Source: Herbaspirillum huttiense (GTDB lineage Bacteria > Pseudomonadota > Gammaproteobacteria > Burkholderiales > Burkholderiaceae_D). Taken from it: a stretch of DNA of 64,000 bases. The notes below the pieces were generated by a model. That model was given only the letters and a program-made list of their open reading frames with translations. It was not told the origin of the DNA and made no database searches. Position numbers and translations under genes: made by a program. Where the stretch lies: NCBI RefSeq assembly GCF_004367745.1, contig NZ_CP037993.1, forward strand, positions 5,270,001 to 5,334,000. The letters run 5' to 3'. Numbering within the stretch: position 1 is the first letter of the stretch; each line of letters starts with the position of its first letter. Shown here one piece after another: positions 25,621 through 33,765 of the stretch.

Positions 25621-26670
25621 TCAGGCGGCCATGCTGGCGTTGTCGATCACGAAGCGATACTTGATGTCGCCCTTGAGCATGCGCTCGTAGGCAGTGTTGA
25701 TTTCTTCGGCGCGGATCAGCTCGATGTCGGCCACGATGTTGTGCTTGGCGCAGAAGTCCAGCATCTCCTGGGTTTCAGGGATGCCGCCGATCAACGAACC
25801 GGCCAGCGAACGGCGCTTCATGATGAGGCTGAAGACATTCGGCGACGGGTGCGGCGTGGCTGGTGCGCCGACCAGGGTCATGGTGCCTTCACGCTTCAGC
25901 AGCGAGAGGAAGGCATCGAGGTCGTGCGGTGCCGCCACGGTGTTGAGGATGAAGTCGAAGCTCTTGGCATGCGCGGCCATCTCTTCGGCATTGCGCGAGA
26001 CCACCACTTCATCGGCACCCAGGGCCTTGGCATCGGCACGCTTGGAATCCGAGGTGGTGAAGGCCACCACGTGCGCACCCATGGCGTGCGCAATCTTGAT
26101 GCCCATGTGGCCGAGGCCGCCGATGCCGACCACACCGACCTTCTTGCCGGGACCGGCACCCCAGTGGCGCAGCGGCGAATAGGTGGTGATGCCGGCGCAC
26201 AGCAGCGGGGCCACGGCGGCCAGGTCGGCTTCCGGATGGCGGACCGTCAGCACGTAGCGCTCGTGCACCACGATCTGCTGCGAGTAGCCACCCATGGTCC
26301 AGCCGGGCGCGTCATCGGTCTTGCCGTTGTAGGTGCCGACCATGTTGTCGCAATAGTTTTCCAGGCCTTCTTCGCAATCCGGGCAGGTCTGGCAGCTGTC
26401 GACGATACAGCCCACGCCGACCAGGTCACCGACCTTGAATTTGCTGACGTGGTTGCCGACGGCGGCGACACGGCCCACGATCTCGTGACCGGGGACACAG
26501 GGGTATTGGGTGCCGGCCCATTCGGAACGGACCTGGTGCAGGTCGGAGTGGCAAATGCCGCAATAGGCGATGTCGATCTGCACATCGTGCGGTCCGGTGG
26601 CGCGGCGGGTGATTTCCAGATGTTCGAGTGGCTTGTCGGCGGCGTGTGCGCCATAAGCGTGGACTGGCAT
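25621..26670 (-). CDS. NADP-dependent zinc alcohol dehydrogenase (CAD/YahK family)
   Basis: A 349-residue medium-chain dehydrogenase. Catalytic zinc ligands are Cys40 in CGICHSD, His62 in PGHE and a Cys near 156 in LLCAGITTYS. The structural zinc set is Cys93, 96, 99 and 107 (CQTCPDC...C). The cofactor loop GIGGLGHMG is near 183-191. The family reduces many aldehydes, usually with NADPH. The gene faces away from xdhC, and the 371-bp region between them carries copy A of the shared 50-bp element, about 270 bp from this start, so co-regulation is possible. Confidence 0.92.
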   Translation of the reverse strand: MPVHAYGAHAADKPLEHLEITRRATGPHDVQIDIAYCGICHSDLHQVRSEWAGTQYPCVPGHEIVGRVAAVGNHVSKFKVGDLVGVGCIVDSCQTCPDCEEGLENYCDNMVGTYNGKTDDAPGWTMGGYSQQIVVHERYVLTVRHPEADLAAVAPLLCAGITTYSPLRHWGAGPGKKVGVVGIGGLGHMGIKIAHAMGAHVVAFTTSDSKRADAKALGADEVVVSRNAEEMAAHAKSFDFILNTVAAPHDLDAFLSLLKREGTMTLVGAPATPHPSPNVFSLIMKRRSLAGSLIGGIPETQEMLDFCAKHNIVADIELIRAEEINTAYERMLKGDIKYRFVIDNASMAA

Positions 26671-27041
26671 GGGGATCTCCTCAGTAAACGGGCCAATAAG
26701 CTGGCGTTGAGAAAGAACAGGTCAGGGGTGGGCAACCTGTCTTGAAAATGGATGATTGTGGCGTCCGGCAAGCCGAGAAGACAGACCTATTTCGCGATGA
26801 TTCTTGCCTAAAATTCCGAGGCCATCGCGAAGACAAGCGCGTCATTCCCGCGACATCCGCTACCGCGCGCCCCGGCAGAATGGCATGCGGACACACTGCG
26901 TGCGAGCTTGCAGATTCTGCCTCATCATTGGTACCGGGATTAGCCGGACCGGGCTTAATTGGTCTATAAGCCCGGCTAATTAGTTCCTGTGCCGATGTCA
27001 TGGCAGACTGGACCTCCGATCGAACGTAAACTGATGCCGCA
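26671..27041. other. Divergent intergenic region between the alcohol dehydrogenase and xdhC
   Basis: A 371-bp stretch without a supported gene. The part near the alcohol dehydrogenase is featureless apart from a ribosome site (GGAGATC on the minus strand). The part near xdhC carries the shared element at 26937-26986. Short frames here show no family character. Confidence 0.6.
26937..26986. promoter_or_regulatory. Shared 50-bp operator-like element, copy A
   Basis: The most symmetrical of three copies: outer arms ATTAGCC and GGCTAAT, inner arms GGGCTTA and TAAGCCC. It matches the copy at 32523 at 37 of 50 positions by hand count, with no gap. It ends 56 bp before the xdhC start. Confidence 0.75.
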
Positions 27042-28055
27042 ATGAACGATACTTCCGACCTCAAGGTCTTGCGCGCCCTGCGCGAATGGCGGCGCAATGG
27101 GCGCAGTGCGCTGCTGGCCACCGTGGTTTCGACCTGGGGCTCGTCGCCGCGTCCGGTCGGCTCGCAACTGGCCATCCGTGACGATGGCCGGCTCATCGGT
27201 TCGGTCTCCGGCGGCTGCATCGAGGATGACCTGCTGTTCCAGTACCTGCGCCAGCGCCCCGCCACATGGGGCCAGGCAGGATCACCGCAACAGGTGCGCT
27301 ACGGCATCGATGCCGATGAAGCGCATCGCTTCGGCCTGCCCTGCGGCGGCACGCTGGCGCTGCTGCTCGAATTCGATCCCCCGGCGGGCATGCTGGACGA
27401 ACTGGTGAGTACGCTGGAACGTGGCCAACTGGTCTGTCGCCGCGTCGATTGCCACGATGGCAGCAGCCGCATCGAGGTCAGCGAGTCACCGGCCGAACTG
27501 CTGTTCGATGGCAATACGCTGCGCCATACCATGGGGCCGGATTACCGGATGCTGTTGATCGGTGCCGGCATGCTGGCCGAATACCTGGCGACGATGGCGC
27601 TCTTCAACGGCTTTGCGGTGACCATCTGCGATCCGCGTTCGGAATACCTGGGCAGCTGGTCGGTGGAGGGCGTGCGCATCGTCACCGACATGCCCGATGA
27701 TGCGGTGCTGGATTTCCGTCCCGATCAGCGCAGCTGCGTCATCGCCCTCACCCATGATCCCAAGCTGGATGACCTGGCACTGCTGGAAGCGGTGGCCAGT
27801 CCGGCGTTCTATGTCGGCGCCATTGGCTCGCGCCGCAACAGTGCCGCGCGCAAGGACCGCTTGATCACTCACTTCGAGCAGACCGAAGAAAGCCTGGCGC
27901 GCCTGCGCGGGCCCATCGGGCTCTATATCGGCAGCAAGACGCCTTCCGAAATCGCGGTGAGCGTGATGGCCGAGGTGCTGGCCGTCAAGAATGGCGTGGC
28001 CTTGACGCCGGTGCATTCGGTGGCGGCGATGAAGACGGCCGGTACTGCGTTCTAA
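27042..28055 (+). CDS. XdhC-family molybdenum cofactor maturation factor
   Basis: A 337-residue XdhC/CoxI protein. The N-terminal XdhC domain has LLATVVSTWGSSPRPVGSQL and IGSVSGGCIEDDLL, and the C-terminal Rossmann domain has MLLIGAGMLAEYLATMAL and YVGAIGSRRNSAARK. Family members sulfurate and insert the molybdenum cofactor into xanthine-dehydrogenase-type enzymes. The client here should be the Moco subunit at 29.5-31.8 kb, whose operon converges on this gene and shares the same upstream 50-bp element. Confidence 0.93.
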   Translation: MNDTSDLKVLRALREWRRNGRSALLATVVSTWGSSPRPVGSQLAIRDDGRLIGSVSGGCIEDDLLFQYLRQRPATWGQAGSPQQVRYGIDADEAHRFGLPCGGTLALLLEFDPPAGMLDELVSTLERGQLVCRRVDCHDGSSRIEVSESPAELLFDGNTLRHTMGPDYRMLLIGAGMLAEYLATMALFNGFAVTICDPRSEYLGSWSVEGVRIVTDMPDDAVLDFRPDQRSCVIALTHDPKLDDLALLEAVASPAFYVGAIGSRRNSAARKDRLITHFEQTEESLARLRGPIGLYIGSKTPSEIAVSVMAEVLAVKNGVALTPVHSVAAMKTAGTAF

Positions 28056-28098
28056 GTTTTCATCCTCCGCGCCAGCTTTTCCTCTTTCCTCCCGTCAT

Positions 28099-28134
28099 GA
28101 AAAAAGGACCGCTGCCTGCAAAGGTCAGCGGTCC
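28099..28134 (-). terminator. Terminator of the molybdenum hydroxylase operon
   Basis: The minus strand reads GGACCGCTG, an 11-base loop, CAGCGGTCC and then TTTTTT. It stands 26 bp after the cytochrome c stop. It could also stop transcription from xdhC in the other direction, though without a T-run. Confidence 0.85.
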
Positions 28135-28159
28135 GAACGGGACTTCATGAAAAAACGAT

Positions 28160-29518
28160 TCAGCGCATCTGCAAGACGATGGGATTGCTGCTGGCCGGAT
28201 TGGTGCGCTCACGCAGAGTCTTGACGTCGTCCACCTTGACCGCACCGCCATGATTGCCCCAGCTGCTGCGAATGAAGCTGAGCACCTCGGCAATCTCGGC
28301 ATCGCTCAACTGGCTGCGGAAGGGCGGCATGCGATACGAATCCGGTACGCCATCAGCCACCACGCGCACCGAGCCATTCAAGGTCACGTTGATGGCCGAG
28401 GCATCCTCCTTGGCCAGCGAGGAGACGGCACCGGCCAGCGGTGGAATCCACGGCGCACGCCCGCGTCCATCGACCGCATGGCAGGCCGCGCACTTGGCCA
28501 TGTAGGTGCGTGCAGCGGGGCTGTCCAGGCGTTGTGCGGCCAGGGCGGTGGTGGTGCCGGCATCGTATTTCCACGGTTCCCCATCGCGCTTGGGATCGCC
28601 CGGCAGCGACTTCAGGTAACGGGCGATGGCCTGCAGGTCCTGGTCGCTCAGGAATTGCGTTGAGTTGTTGAAGGCATCGGCCATGGAACCGAACACCACC
28701 GCGTGCTGGTTGCGGCCGGTCTTGAGGAATTGCACGACCTCGGCTTCACTCCAGCGTCCGATACCGGTATTGACGTCGCCGCGCAGGCTGGGGGCATACC
28801 AGCCATCCAGCAGCGCGCCGGACAGGTACAACGGATGGCCACCGTCGAGCCCCTTCTCGTTCATCGCCACGCCGCGCGGCGTGTGGCAGCTGCCGCAGTG
28901 GCCCGCACCCTGCACCAGATAGGCACCGCGATTCCAGAGGGCATCCTGTTTCGGATCGGGCTGGTAGGGATGCGGGCTGGTGAAGGCCAGATTCCAGAAC
29001 GCCAGCGGCCAGCGCATGTTGAGCGGCCACGGGATGTCGCTCTCCTGGTTGGCCTGCACCACCGGTTTCACGCCATGCATGAAGTAGGCATAGAGCGCGC
29101 TCACATCCTCATCCGACATCTTGGCGTAGGACGGATAGGGCATGGCCGGATAGAGCCGGTGCCCATCGCGTGCCACACCGTGACGCAGCGCTCGGTCGAA
29201 TTCGGCCAGACTGTAGTCACCGATGCCGCTGCCGCGGTCGGGCGTGATGTTGGTGGCGTAGATGGCACCGAGCGGAGTGGCCATCTCCAGGCCACCGGCG
29301 AAGGGCTTGCTCTTGGGCGTGCTGTGGCAGGCCACGCAATCGGCCTGGCGCGCCACATACTCGCCGCGCTGGATCAGCCCGGCGGAGGGTGGCGGCGGCG
29401 CAGCTGCGCCGTCGAAAGGCGAGGCCGGAGTGCGCAGGGCGACCCACGCTGCGGCGATCACCAGCGCCGCGAAGATCAGCAGGAAGACGCGCAGCTTGCC
29501 GTTTTTTTGATCAGTCAT
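28160..29518 (-). CDS. Triheme cytochrome c, electron acceptor of the molybdenum hydroxylase
   Basis: A 452-residue cytochrome with an N-terminal membrane anchor (VFLLIFAALVIAAAWVAL) and three heme motifs: CVACH at 61-65, CGSCH near 210 and CAACH near 365. It has the same architecture as the gluconate dehydrogenase cytochrome at 15.1 kb. As the last gene of the operon, 18 bp after the Moco subunit, it should receive electrons from the periplasmic hydroxylase and feed them to quinone or oxidase. Confidence 0.92.
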   Translation of the reverse strand: MTDQKNGKLRVFLLIFAALVIAAAWVALRTPASPFDGAAAPPPPSAGLIQRGEYVARQADCVACHSTPKSKPFAGGLEMATPLGAIYATNITPDRGSGIGDYSLAEFDRALRHGVARDGHRLYPAMPYPSYAKMSDEDVSALYAYFMHGVKPVVQANQESDIPWPLNMRWPLAFWNLAFTSPHPYQPDPKQDALWNRGAYLVQGAGHCGSCHTPRGVAMNEKGLDGGHPLYLSGALLDGWYAPSLRGDVNTGIGRWSEAEVVQFLKTGRNQHAVVFGSMADAFNNSTQFLSDQDLQAIARYLKSLPGDPKRDGEPWKYDAGTTTALAAQRLDSPAARTYMAKCAACHAVDGRGRAPWIPPLAGAVSSLAKEDASAINVTLNGSVRVVADGVPDSYRMPPFRSQLSDAEIAEVLSFIRSSWGNHGGAVKVDDVKTLRERTNPASSNPIVLQMR

Positions 29519-29536
29519 GGATGCGTCAGTCTGCCA

Positions 29537-31789
29537 TCAGGCCTTGAAGGTGTAATGCGACAGCGGCATGCTGCGAATGCGCTGGCCCGTCAGGTGCGAA
29601 ACCGCATTGGCCACCGCCGGCGGCACGGCCGGCAGGGGCGGTTCGCCGATGCCGCCCATCTTGGCACCGCTCTCGATGATCTTGACGTGCACGCGCGCCA
29701 TGCGCTGCGGCGGCAGGATGGGATAGAGATCGTAATTGCGCGCCACCCGTGCGCCCTCCTTGTAGACCACTTCTTCCAGCAGCACCTGCGACAAGCCCAG
29801 CGTGACGGCTCCGTTGACCTGGGCCTCGACAATGGCCGGGTTGACGATGCGGCCCGGATCGATGGCTTCCCAGATGTCATGCACGCGCACCTGGCCGTTC
29901 TCGATGGAGACTTCGGCAATGGCAGCGGTTTCGGTACCGAAGGCTTTGGCCATGGCCACACCACGCGCGCGGCGAGTGCCGTCGGGGGCGGTGAAGGGGC
30001 CCCGCTTCCAGCCGCCGGAGAGATCCACGGCCGCCTTGAGCAGCGTGGTCAGGCGATCATTTCCCTGCAGCAGGCGCAGGCGCACATCGAGCGGATCCTG
30101 GCCGCCCTTGTCGGCGATCTCGTCGAGGAAGGCTTCGTAGAAAAAGTCATTCATCGAATTGCCGACCGAGCGCCAGTAACCGACGATGGGCGGATTCTTC
30201 ACAAACCGCTGGCCGATGCGCTTGTGGGCAAACTGATAGGACTTGCCGGCCAGCCCTTCCAGCGCAGTGGGGTCGATCTTGTTGCGCTTGTTGGCAATCG
30301 ATTCGGTCGGCCCTTCGGTGGCGCTGATGGCTTCGATGGCGATGGGGAAACCCTTGTCATCAAGACCGGCACGGAATTGCACCACCGCCATCGGACGCAT
30401 GGTATCGCGGGCGAATTCTTCCTCGCGGCTCCAGATCACCTTGACCGGGCGGCCCACGGCCTTGGCCAGCTGGATCGCCTGCGGGAAGGGCATGGCCGTC
30501 TCGTACAGGAAGTGCCGGCCGAAGAAGCCGCCCAGCAAGGGCGAATGGATGGTGATCTTCTCCGCAGGCAATCCGGTCTGCTTGGCGATGGCGGCCTGGA
30601 ACATTTCCGGGGCCTGGTTGGGCAGCCACATCTCCAGCGTGCCATCGGCATTGAAGCGGGCCGTGGCCGAAGGCGGTTCCAGCTGGGCATGATTGAGGTA
30701 CTGGCTGCGGTAGCTGGCTTGCACCACGGTCTTGGCACCGGCCAGGGCCTTGGTCACATCGCCTTCGGTCTCGGCTTCATCGACGGCCGCTGTGGACTTG
30801 GCCAACTGCTCGGCAAACCCTTCGGTGGAAAAGTCGGCCGGCACATAGCGGCGATCCGGTGCCGGGCCGGGATCGCTCCAGTCCACCTGCAGCGCTTCCA
30901 CCGCACGCTTGGCATTCCACCAGCGCTCGGCCACCACGGCGACAGCGCCCGGCAGGCGATGCACCGAATGCACGCCGGTCATCTTGCGTACCTCGGCTTC
31001 ATTGCGGATGCTGCCGACCTCCAGGCCCAAGCGCGGTGCGTGTTGCACGGCGGCCTGCAGCATGTTCTCGACTTGCGTGTCGATGCCGTATTGCGCGCGG
31101 CCCGTGGACTTGTCCAGCACGTCCAGCCGCGCCAGCGGCTTGCCGATCCAGCGGAATTGTTTGTCGTCCTTGAGCTTGATGGTCTCCAGCGGCGGATTGG
31201 GCAGGTCCAGCGCCTTGGGTGCGAGTTCGCCATAACTGATCGACCGGCCACTGGCCGCATGCATGACACGGCCGGGCTCGGTGGTGAGGCTTTCCAGCGG
31301 CACCTGCCATTGATTGGCGGCCGCCTGCAGCAGCAGGTGGCGCGCCAGTGCGCCCACACGCCGCATGGTCGGATAGCTGGTACGCACCGACATGCTGCCG
31401 CCGGTGATGCGGATGCCGATGTCCATCACCTTGTACTGGTCATTGGCGGGCGCGTTGTGGACCACGAAACGTGCGGGGTCGGCATCGAGTTCTTCGCCGA
31501 CGATCTGCGCCATGGCCGTGAAGATGCCCTGCCCGCCTTCGACGAAGGGACTTTGCAGGTGGATGCTGTTGTCGGGACGGATTTCCAGGAAGGCCGGTAC
31601 GCGCGTGCCGGGCGCTGCCGGCGCAGCATTGGCCTGGGCGCGGGCGTTGCCGGCCGGCAAGGTGAAACCGACCACCAGCGAACCGGCGGCGGTGCCGGCC
31701 GAGGCCAGCAGGAAGCGGCGGCGCGAGACATTGACCGGCTCACCATCCGGCAGCAATTCGTTCAGGGGAAGATCGTGCGGCTGGTTCAT
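29537..31789 (-). CDS. Molybdopterin-dependent aldehyde/isoquinoline oxidoreductase large subunit
   Basis: A 750-residue IorB-type subunit of the xanthine dehydrogenase family. A twin-arginine signal (SRRRFLLASAGTAAG, residues 22-36) shows export to the periplasm. Moco-domain segments include FVEGGQGIFTAMAQIVGEE, QAPEMFQAAIAKQTGLP and LLGGFFGRHFLYE, and the C terminus holds GGIGEPPLPAVPPAVANAV with the catalytic Glu. The start is the ATG overlapping the iron-sulfur subunit stop (ATGA). The substrate is probably an aldehyde or N-heteroaromatic; sequence does not decide. Maturation by the XdhC protein at 27 kb is inferred. Confidence 0.92.
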   Translation of the reverse strand: MNQPHDLPLNELLPDGEPVNVSRRRFLLASAGTAAGSLVVGFTLPAGNARAQANAAPAAPGTRVPAFLEIRPDNSIHLQSPFVEGGQGIFTAMAQIVGEELDADPARFVVHNAPANDQYKVMDIGIRITGGSMSVRTSYPTMRRVGALARHLLLQAAANQWQVPLESLTTEPGRVMHAASGRSISYGELAPKALDLPNPPLETIKLKDDKQFRWIGKPLARLDVLDKSTGRAQYGIDTQVENMLQAAVQHAPRLGLEVGSIRNEAEVRKMTGVHSVHRLPGAVAVVAERWWNAKRAVEALQVDWSDPGPAPDRRYVPADFSTEGFAEQLAKSTAAVDEAETEGDVTKALAGAKTVVQASYRSQYLNHAQLEPPSATARFNADGTLEMWLPNQAPEMFQAAIAKQTGLPAEKITIHSPLLGGFFGRHFLYETAMPFPQAIQLAKAVGRPVKVIWSREEEFARDTMRPMAVVQFRAGLDDKGFPIAIEAISATEGPTESIANKRNKIDPTALEGLAGKSYQFAHKRIGQRFVKNPPIVGYWRSVGNSMNDFFYEAFLDEIADKGGQDPLDVRLRLLQGNDRLTTLLKAAVDLSGGWKRGPFTAPDGTRRARGVAMAKAFGTETAAIAEVSIENGQVRVHDIWEAIDPGRIVNPAIVEAQVNGAVTLGLSQVLLEEVVYKEGARVARNYDLYPILPPQRMARVHVKIIESGAKMGGIGEPPLPAVPPAVANAVSHLTGQRIRSMPLSHYTFKA

Positions 31790-32400
31790 GCTTGCTCCTT
31801 GCCGGCCTTGGCCTTCTGGGTCTTGCTCCACTGGATGGCGGCGACGGCCCCCACGCCGACCACGGCGGCAGCGGCCACAGCGGCCTTGTTGACGCCATCG
31901 GCGCCGGCCGGTGCAGCGGGCGTGGTGGCCGCAGCAGCGGCGGCAGGTGCGCCCGTGCCGCCGGAGAGCTCATGCATGGCGGCCTTGATGGCGTTGTAGG
32001 TGCCGCAACGGCAGAGGTTGACCATGGCGCCGACGATCTGTTCGTCGCTGGGCTGGGCCACCTGTTTCAGCAAGGCGGTCGCAGCCATCACCTGGCCGGA
32101 CTGGCAATAGCCGCATTGCGGTACCTGGTGCCGGACCCAGGCATCGACCACTTTCTGGCCGACCGGATCGGCGGTGACCGCCTCAATGGTGGTGACCTTG
32201 CGTCCGGCCATGGCGCCGACGGGCATGACGCAGGAGCGCAGCACCTCGCCATCGACCATCACGGAACAGGCCCCGCACTGGGCCAGGCCGCAGCCGTATT
32301 TGGTGCCGGTCATGCCGAGTTCATCGCGGATCACCCACAGCAGGGGGGTCTCGGCATCGGAGGTGATCTGGTAAGTCTTGTCGTTGATCTGGAGTTCCAT
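31786..32400 (-). CDS. 2Fe-2S subunit of the molybdenum hydroxylase, with C-terminal hydrophobic tail
   Basis: A 204-residue IorA-type subunit carrying two 2Fe-2S clusters: Cys37, 42, 45 and 57 (plant-ferredoxin type, CGLAQCGAC) and Cys96, 99, 130 and 132 (CGYC and CRC). Start set at MELQINDKTYQ, the usual N terminus; the open frame upstream is unrelated. Beyond residue 150 it has an added Ala/Pro-rich linker and a hydrophobic stretch (172-190, AAVAAAAVVGVGAVAAI) followed by Lys-rich WSKTQKAKAGKEQA, which is not part of the normal 150-residue family. This tail looks like a membrane anchor or lipid-facing helix. Confidence 0.92.
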   Translation of the reverse strand: MELQINDKTYQITSDAETPLLWVIRDELGMTGTKYGCGLAQCGACSVMVDGEVLRSCVMPVGAMAGRKVTTIEAVTADPVGQKVVDAWVRHQVPQCGYCQSGQVMAATALLKQVAQPSDEQIVGAMVNLCRCGTYNAIKAAMHELSGGTGAPAAAAAATTPAAPAGADGVNKAAVAAAAVVGVGAVAAIQWSKTQKAKAGKEQA

Positions 32401-32522
32401 GGTTCCTGCCATCGGGGTTGAGAACGCAAGCCAGCGCGGACGGGCGCTCTGGAGGGGAAGTGAAGGACGCAGCAAGGCGACACTAAACAGGATCCCCGCA
32501 TGATGGCGCATCACGCGGGGAC

Positions 32523-32572
32523 TGATTAGCTGAGCCGGGCTTAATGGGGATATTAGACGAGCTAATGAATTC
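32523..32572. promoter_or_regulatory. Shared 50-bp operator-like element, copy B
   Basis: Outer arms ATTAGC and GCTAAT with a CCGGGCTTAAT block inside. It stands 123 bp upstream of the 2Fe-2S subunit start, the head of the molybdenum hydroxylase operon. It matches copies at 26937 and 22649 in 37 and 36 of 50 positions by hand count, in the same orientation on the plus strand. Confidence 0.75.
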
Positions 32573-32609
32573 TCGTCGGGAGATGAAGGAAAATGTCGAA
32601 AACACGCAA

Positions 32610-32626
32610 GCGCTCAGCTTGAGCGC
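32610..32626 (-). terminator. Weak terminator after the DUF2442 gene
   Basis: A 7-bp stem (GCGCTCA / TGAGCGC) with a 3-base loop, followed on the minus strand by TTGCGTGTTTT. It lies 22 bp past the DUF2442 stop. Confidence 0.45.
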
Positions 32627-32648
32627 AACGGCGTGCAGGTCGTGCGGG

Positions 32649-33098
32649 CTAGCTGGGGTCGGTCAGCTTGCGTGGCCTTCCGCCTTTCCTGCCATTTTCG
32701 CGTACGGCCAGAATCTTGGCCTCGCTGCTGCGGCTGCCGTTGCGGGCTGCGGCAACAGTGGTTGCCAACTTCATCAGAGAAGGGCTGGACGCAACCAGTC
32801 CTTCAATGGAGACATGCAGGTCCCGTTCCTCAAGACACAGGGCACTGCCGGCGTAGCCGATCTCGATCCGCCGCAATTCAGCTACGCTCAACGCAGCGAA
32901 CTCCGGATAGTTGTCGATGGGAAGCAGGATTCCGGTTTTGTCGGCGAAACAGATAGCCAGAGATTCGAGACCGGGCATATACGTTACCTCGACGGCCTGC
33001 AAACTGGAACGCCGTCGCTGCTGGCCCAAAGCAATGGCGTGCTCCAGAACTTCGTCGGTGACGGGAGAATTGTCACGCTTCTTTGCTTTGATCGTCAT
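32649..33098 (-). CDS. DUF2442-domain protein with basic C-terminal tail (antitoxin-like)
   Basis: A 149-residue protein. The ATG giving MTIKAKKRDNSPVTDEVLEHAI overlaps the DUF4160 stop by 4 bases. The central part matches DUF2442: VTYMPGLESLAICFADKTG and LRRIEIGYAGSALCLEERDLHVSIEGLV. The last 25 residues contain ENGRKGGRPRKLTDPS, an AT-hook-like GRPRK motif that suggests DNA binding. DUF4160 and DUF2442 genes occur together widely and are predicted to act as a toxin-antitoxin-like pair, without firm experimental proof known to me. The order toxin-like first, DNA-binding partner second, and the operator-like repeat at the promoter, fit such a role. Confidence 0.75.
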   Translation of the reverse strand: MTIKAKKRDNSPVTDEVLEHAIALGQQRRRSSLQAVEVTYMPGLESLAICFADKTGILLPIDNYPEFAALSVAELRRIEIGYAGSALCLEERDLHVSIEGLVASSPSLMKLATTVAAARNGSRSSEAKILAVRENGRKGGRPRKLTDPS

Positions 33099-33523
33099 AG
33101 TTCGATCTCCAAGGGACGTGCTTGTCCCGCAAGTTGCAATTCGGTCCGGTCGCTCAATGGCACGTAGCGTGCCCGGAGGATCGCGACGGCATTTCTTCGC
33201 CATACGCTGGGACTCACCACCTCTTCACTATCCTTGTCCCAGTGTTGATGATCAAGGCAAACCGACTGTTGGCTCAGCCACCAGCGCTGGCGAGCCAGCC
33301 TCAGATTCACCGGCTGCTCAATCACTTGTCTCAGCTCTTCCAGCAGCGATGCCGCCGGAGCAATCCATAGTGGATTCACGTCCCACAAGGCAACGCCGTT
33401 GTGCCAGAAGCTGAAGCGAAACCGGGCATCCCAGTGCCCATTACCCACGTGCACGTGCGGCGGGCAGTGCTCGTTGCGAGTAAAGAGGGAAACGCGCAAG
33501 CCCTTGTGCGAACAGATTTTCAT
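33095..33523 (-). CDS. DUF4160-domain protein (putative toxin-like partner)
   Basis: A 142-residue protein starting MKICSHKGLRVSLFTRNEHCPPHVHVGNG. The N-terminal part has the DUF4160 signature: a basic residue, then EHCPPHVHV, then a short beta hairpin ARFRFSFWHNGVALWDV. The longer frame upstream is not used because the start directly follows an inverted repeat with AGG in the ribosome-binding position. The C-terminal half (VIEQPVNLRLARQRWWL onward) is not typical of the short DUF4160 family and may be a fused or divergent extension. Function is unknown. Confidence 0.72.
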   Translation of the reverse strand: MKICSHKGLRVSLFTRNEHCPPHVHVGNGHWDARFRFSFWHNGVALWDVNPLWIAPAASLLEELRQVIEQPVNLRLARQRWWLSQQSVCLDHQHWDKDSEEVVSPSVWRRNAVAILRARYVPLSDRTELQLAGQARPLEIEL

Positions 33524-33524
33524 A

Positions 33525-33541
33525 AACCTAACCGTTAGGTT
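33525..33541. promoter_or_regulatory. 17-bp inverted repeat at the start of the DUF4160/DUF2442 pair
   Basis: AACCTAAC-C-GTTAGGTT is a perfect dyad with a single central base, immediately before the ATG of the DUF4160 gene. It includes the AGG of the ribosome binding site. It could be an autoregulatory operator or an mRNA hairpin that hides the ribosome site. Confidence 0.65.
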
Positions 33542-33640
33542 ATTTGAACGAGAGCCCCACGGCAAGTCCCGCGTTTGAGCGAGACGACCCACCAGCGGAC
33601 GCTCGGCGCAAATACAACAGATATGCAGATGGGGAGATGG

Positions 33641-33669
33641 AAACGGCGCTGTACTCAACAGCGCCGTTT
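33641..33669. terminator. 12-bp stem-loop between galM and the DUF4160 gene
   Basis: AAACGGCGCTGT and ACAGCGCCGTTT form a perfect 12-bp stem with a 5-base loop. The T-run is only TTT in each direction. It is likely the terminator for galM, whose stop is about 100 bp to the right on the minus strand. Confidence 0.55.
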
Positions 33670-33765
33670 CCGGGGAGGCTAAGGAGGAAAAGAAGAGATG
33701 TCAGCGGCAAGGGCGAAGGTAACGCCGCTTTCTAAAAAATTTTCAATACGTTCTCACGGTGCAGT

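Noticed and set aside
28703-31999. A 1098-codon open frame on the plus strand, antisense to the molybdenum hydroxylase operon
   Set aside because: Its translation is rich in His, Gln, Arg and Gly and shows no family. It mirrors real genes in this high-GC DNA, where antisense frames seldom meet a stop. The opposite strand has clear domains, starts and overlaps.
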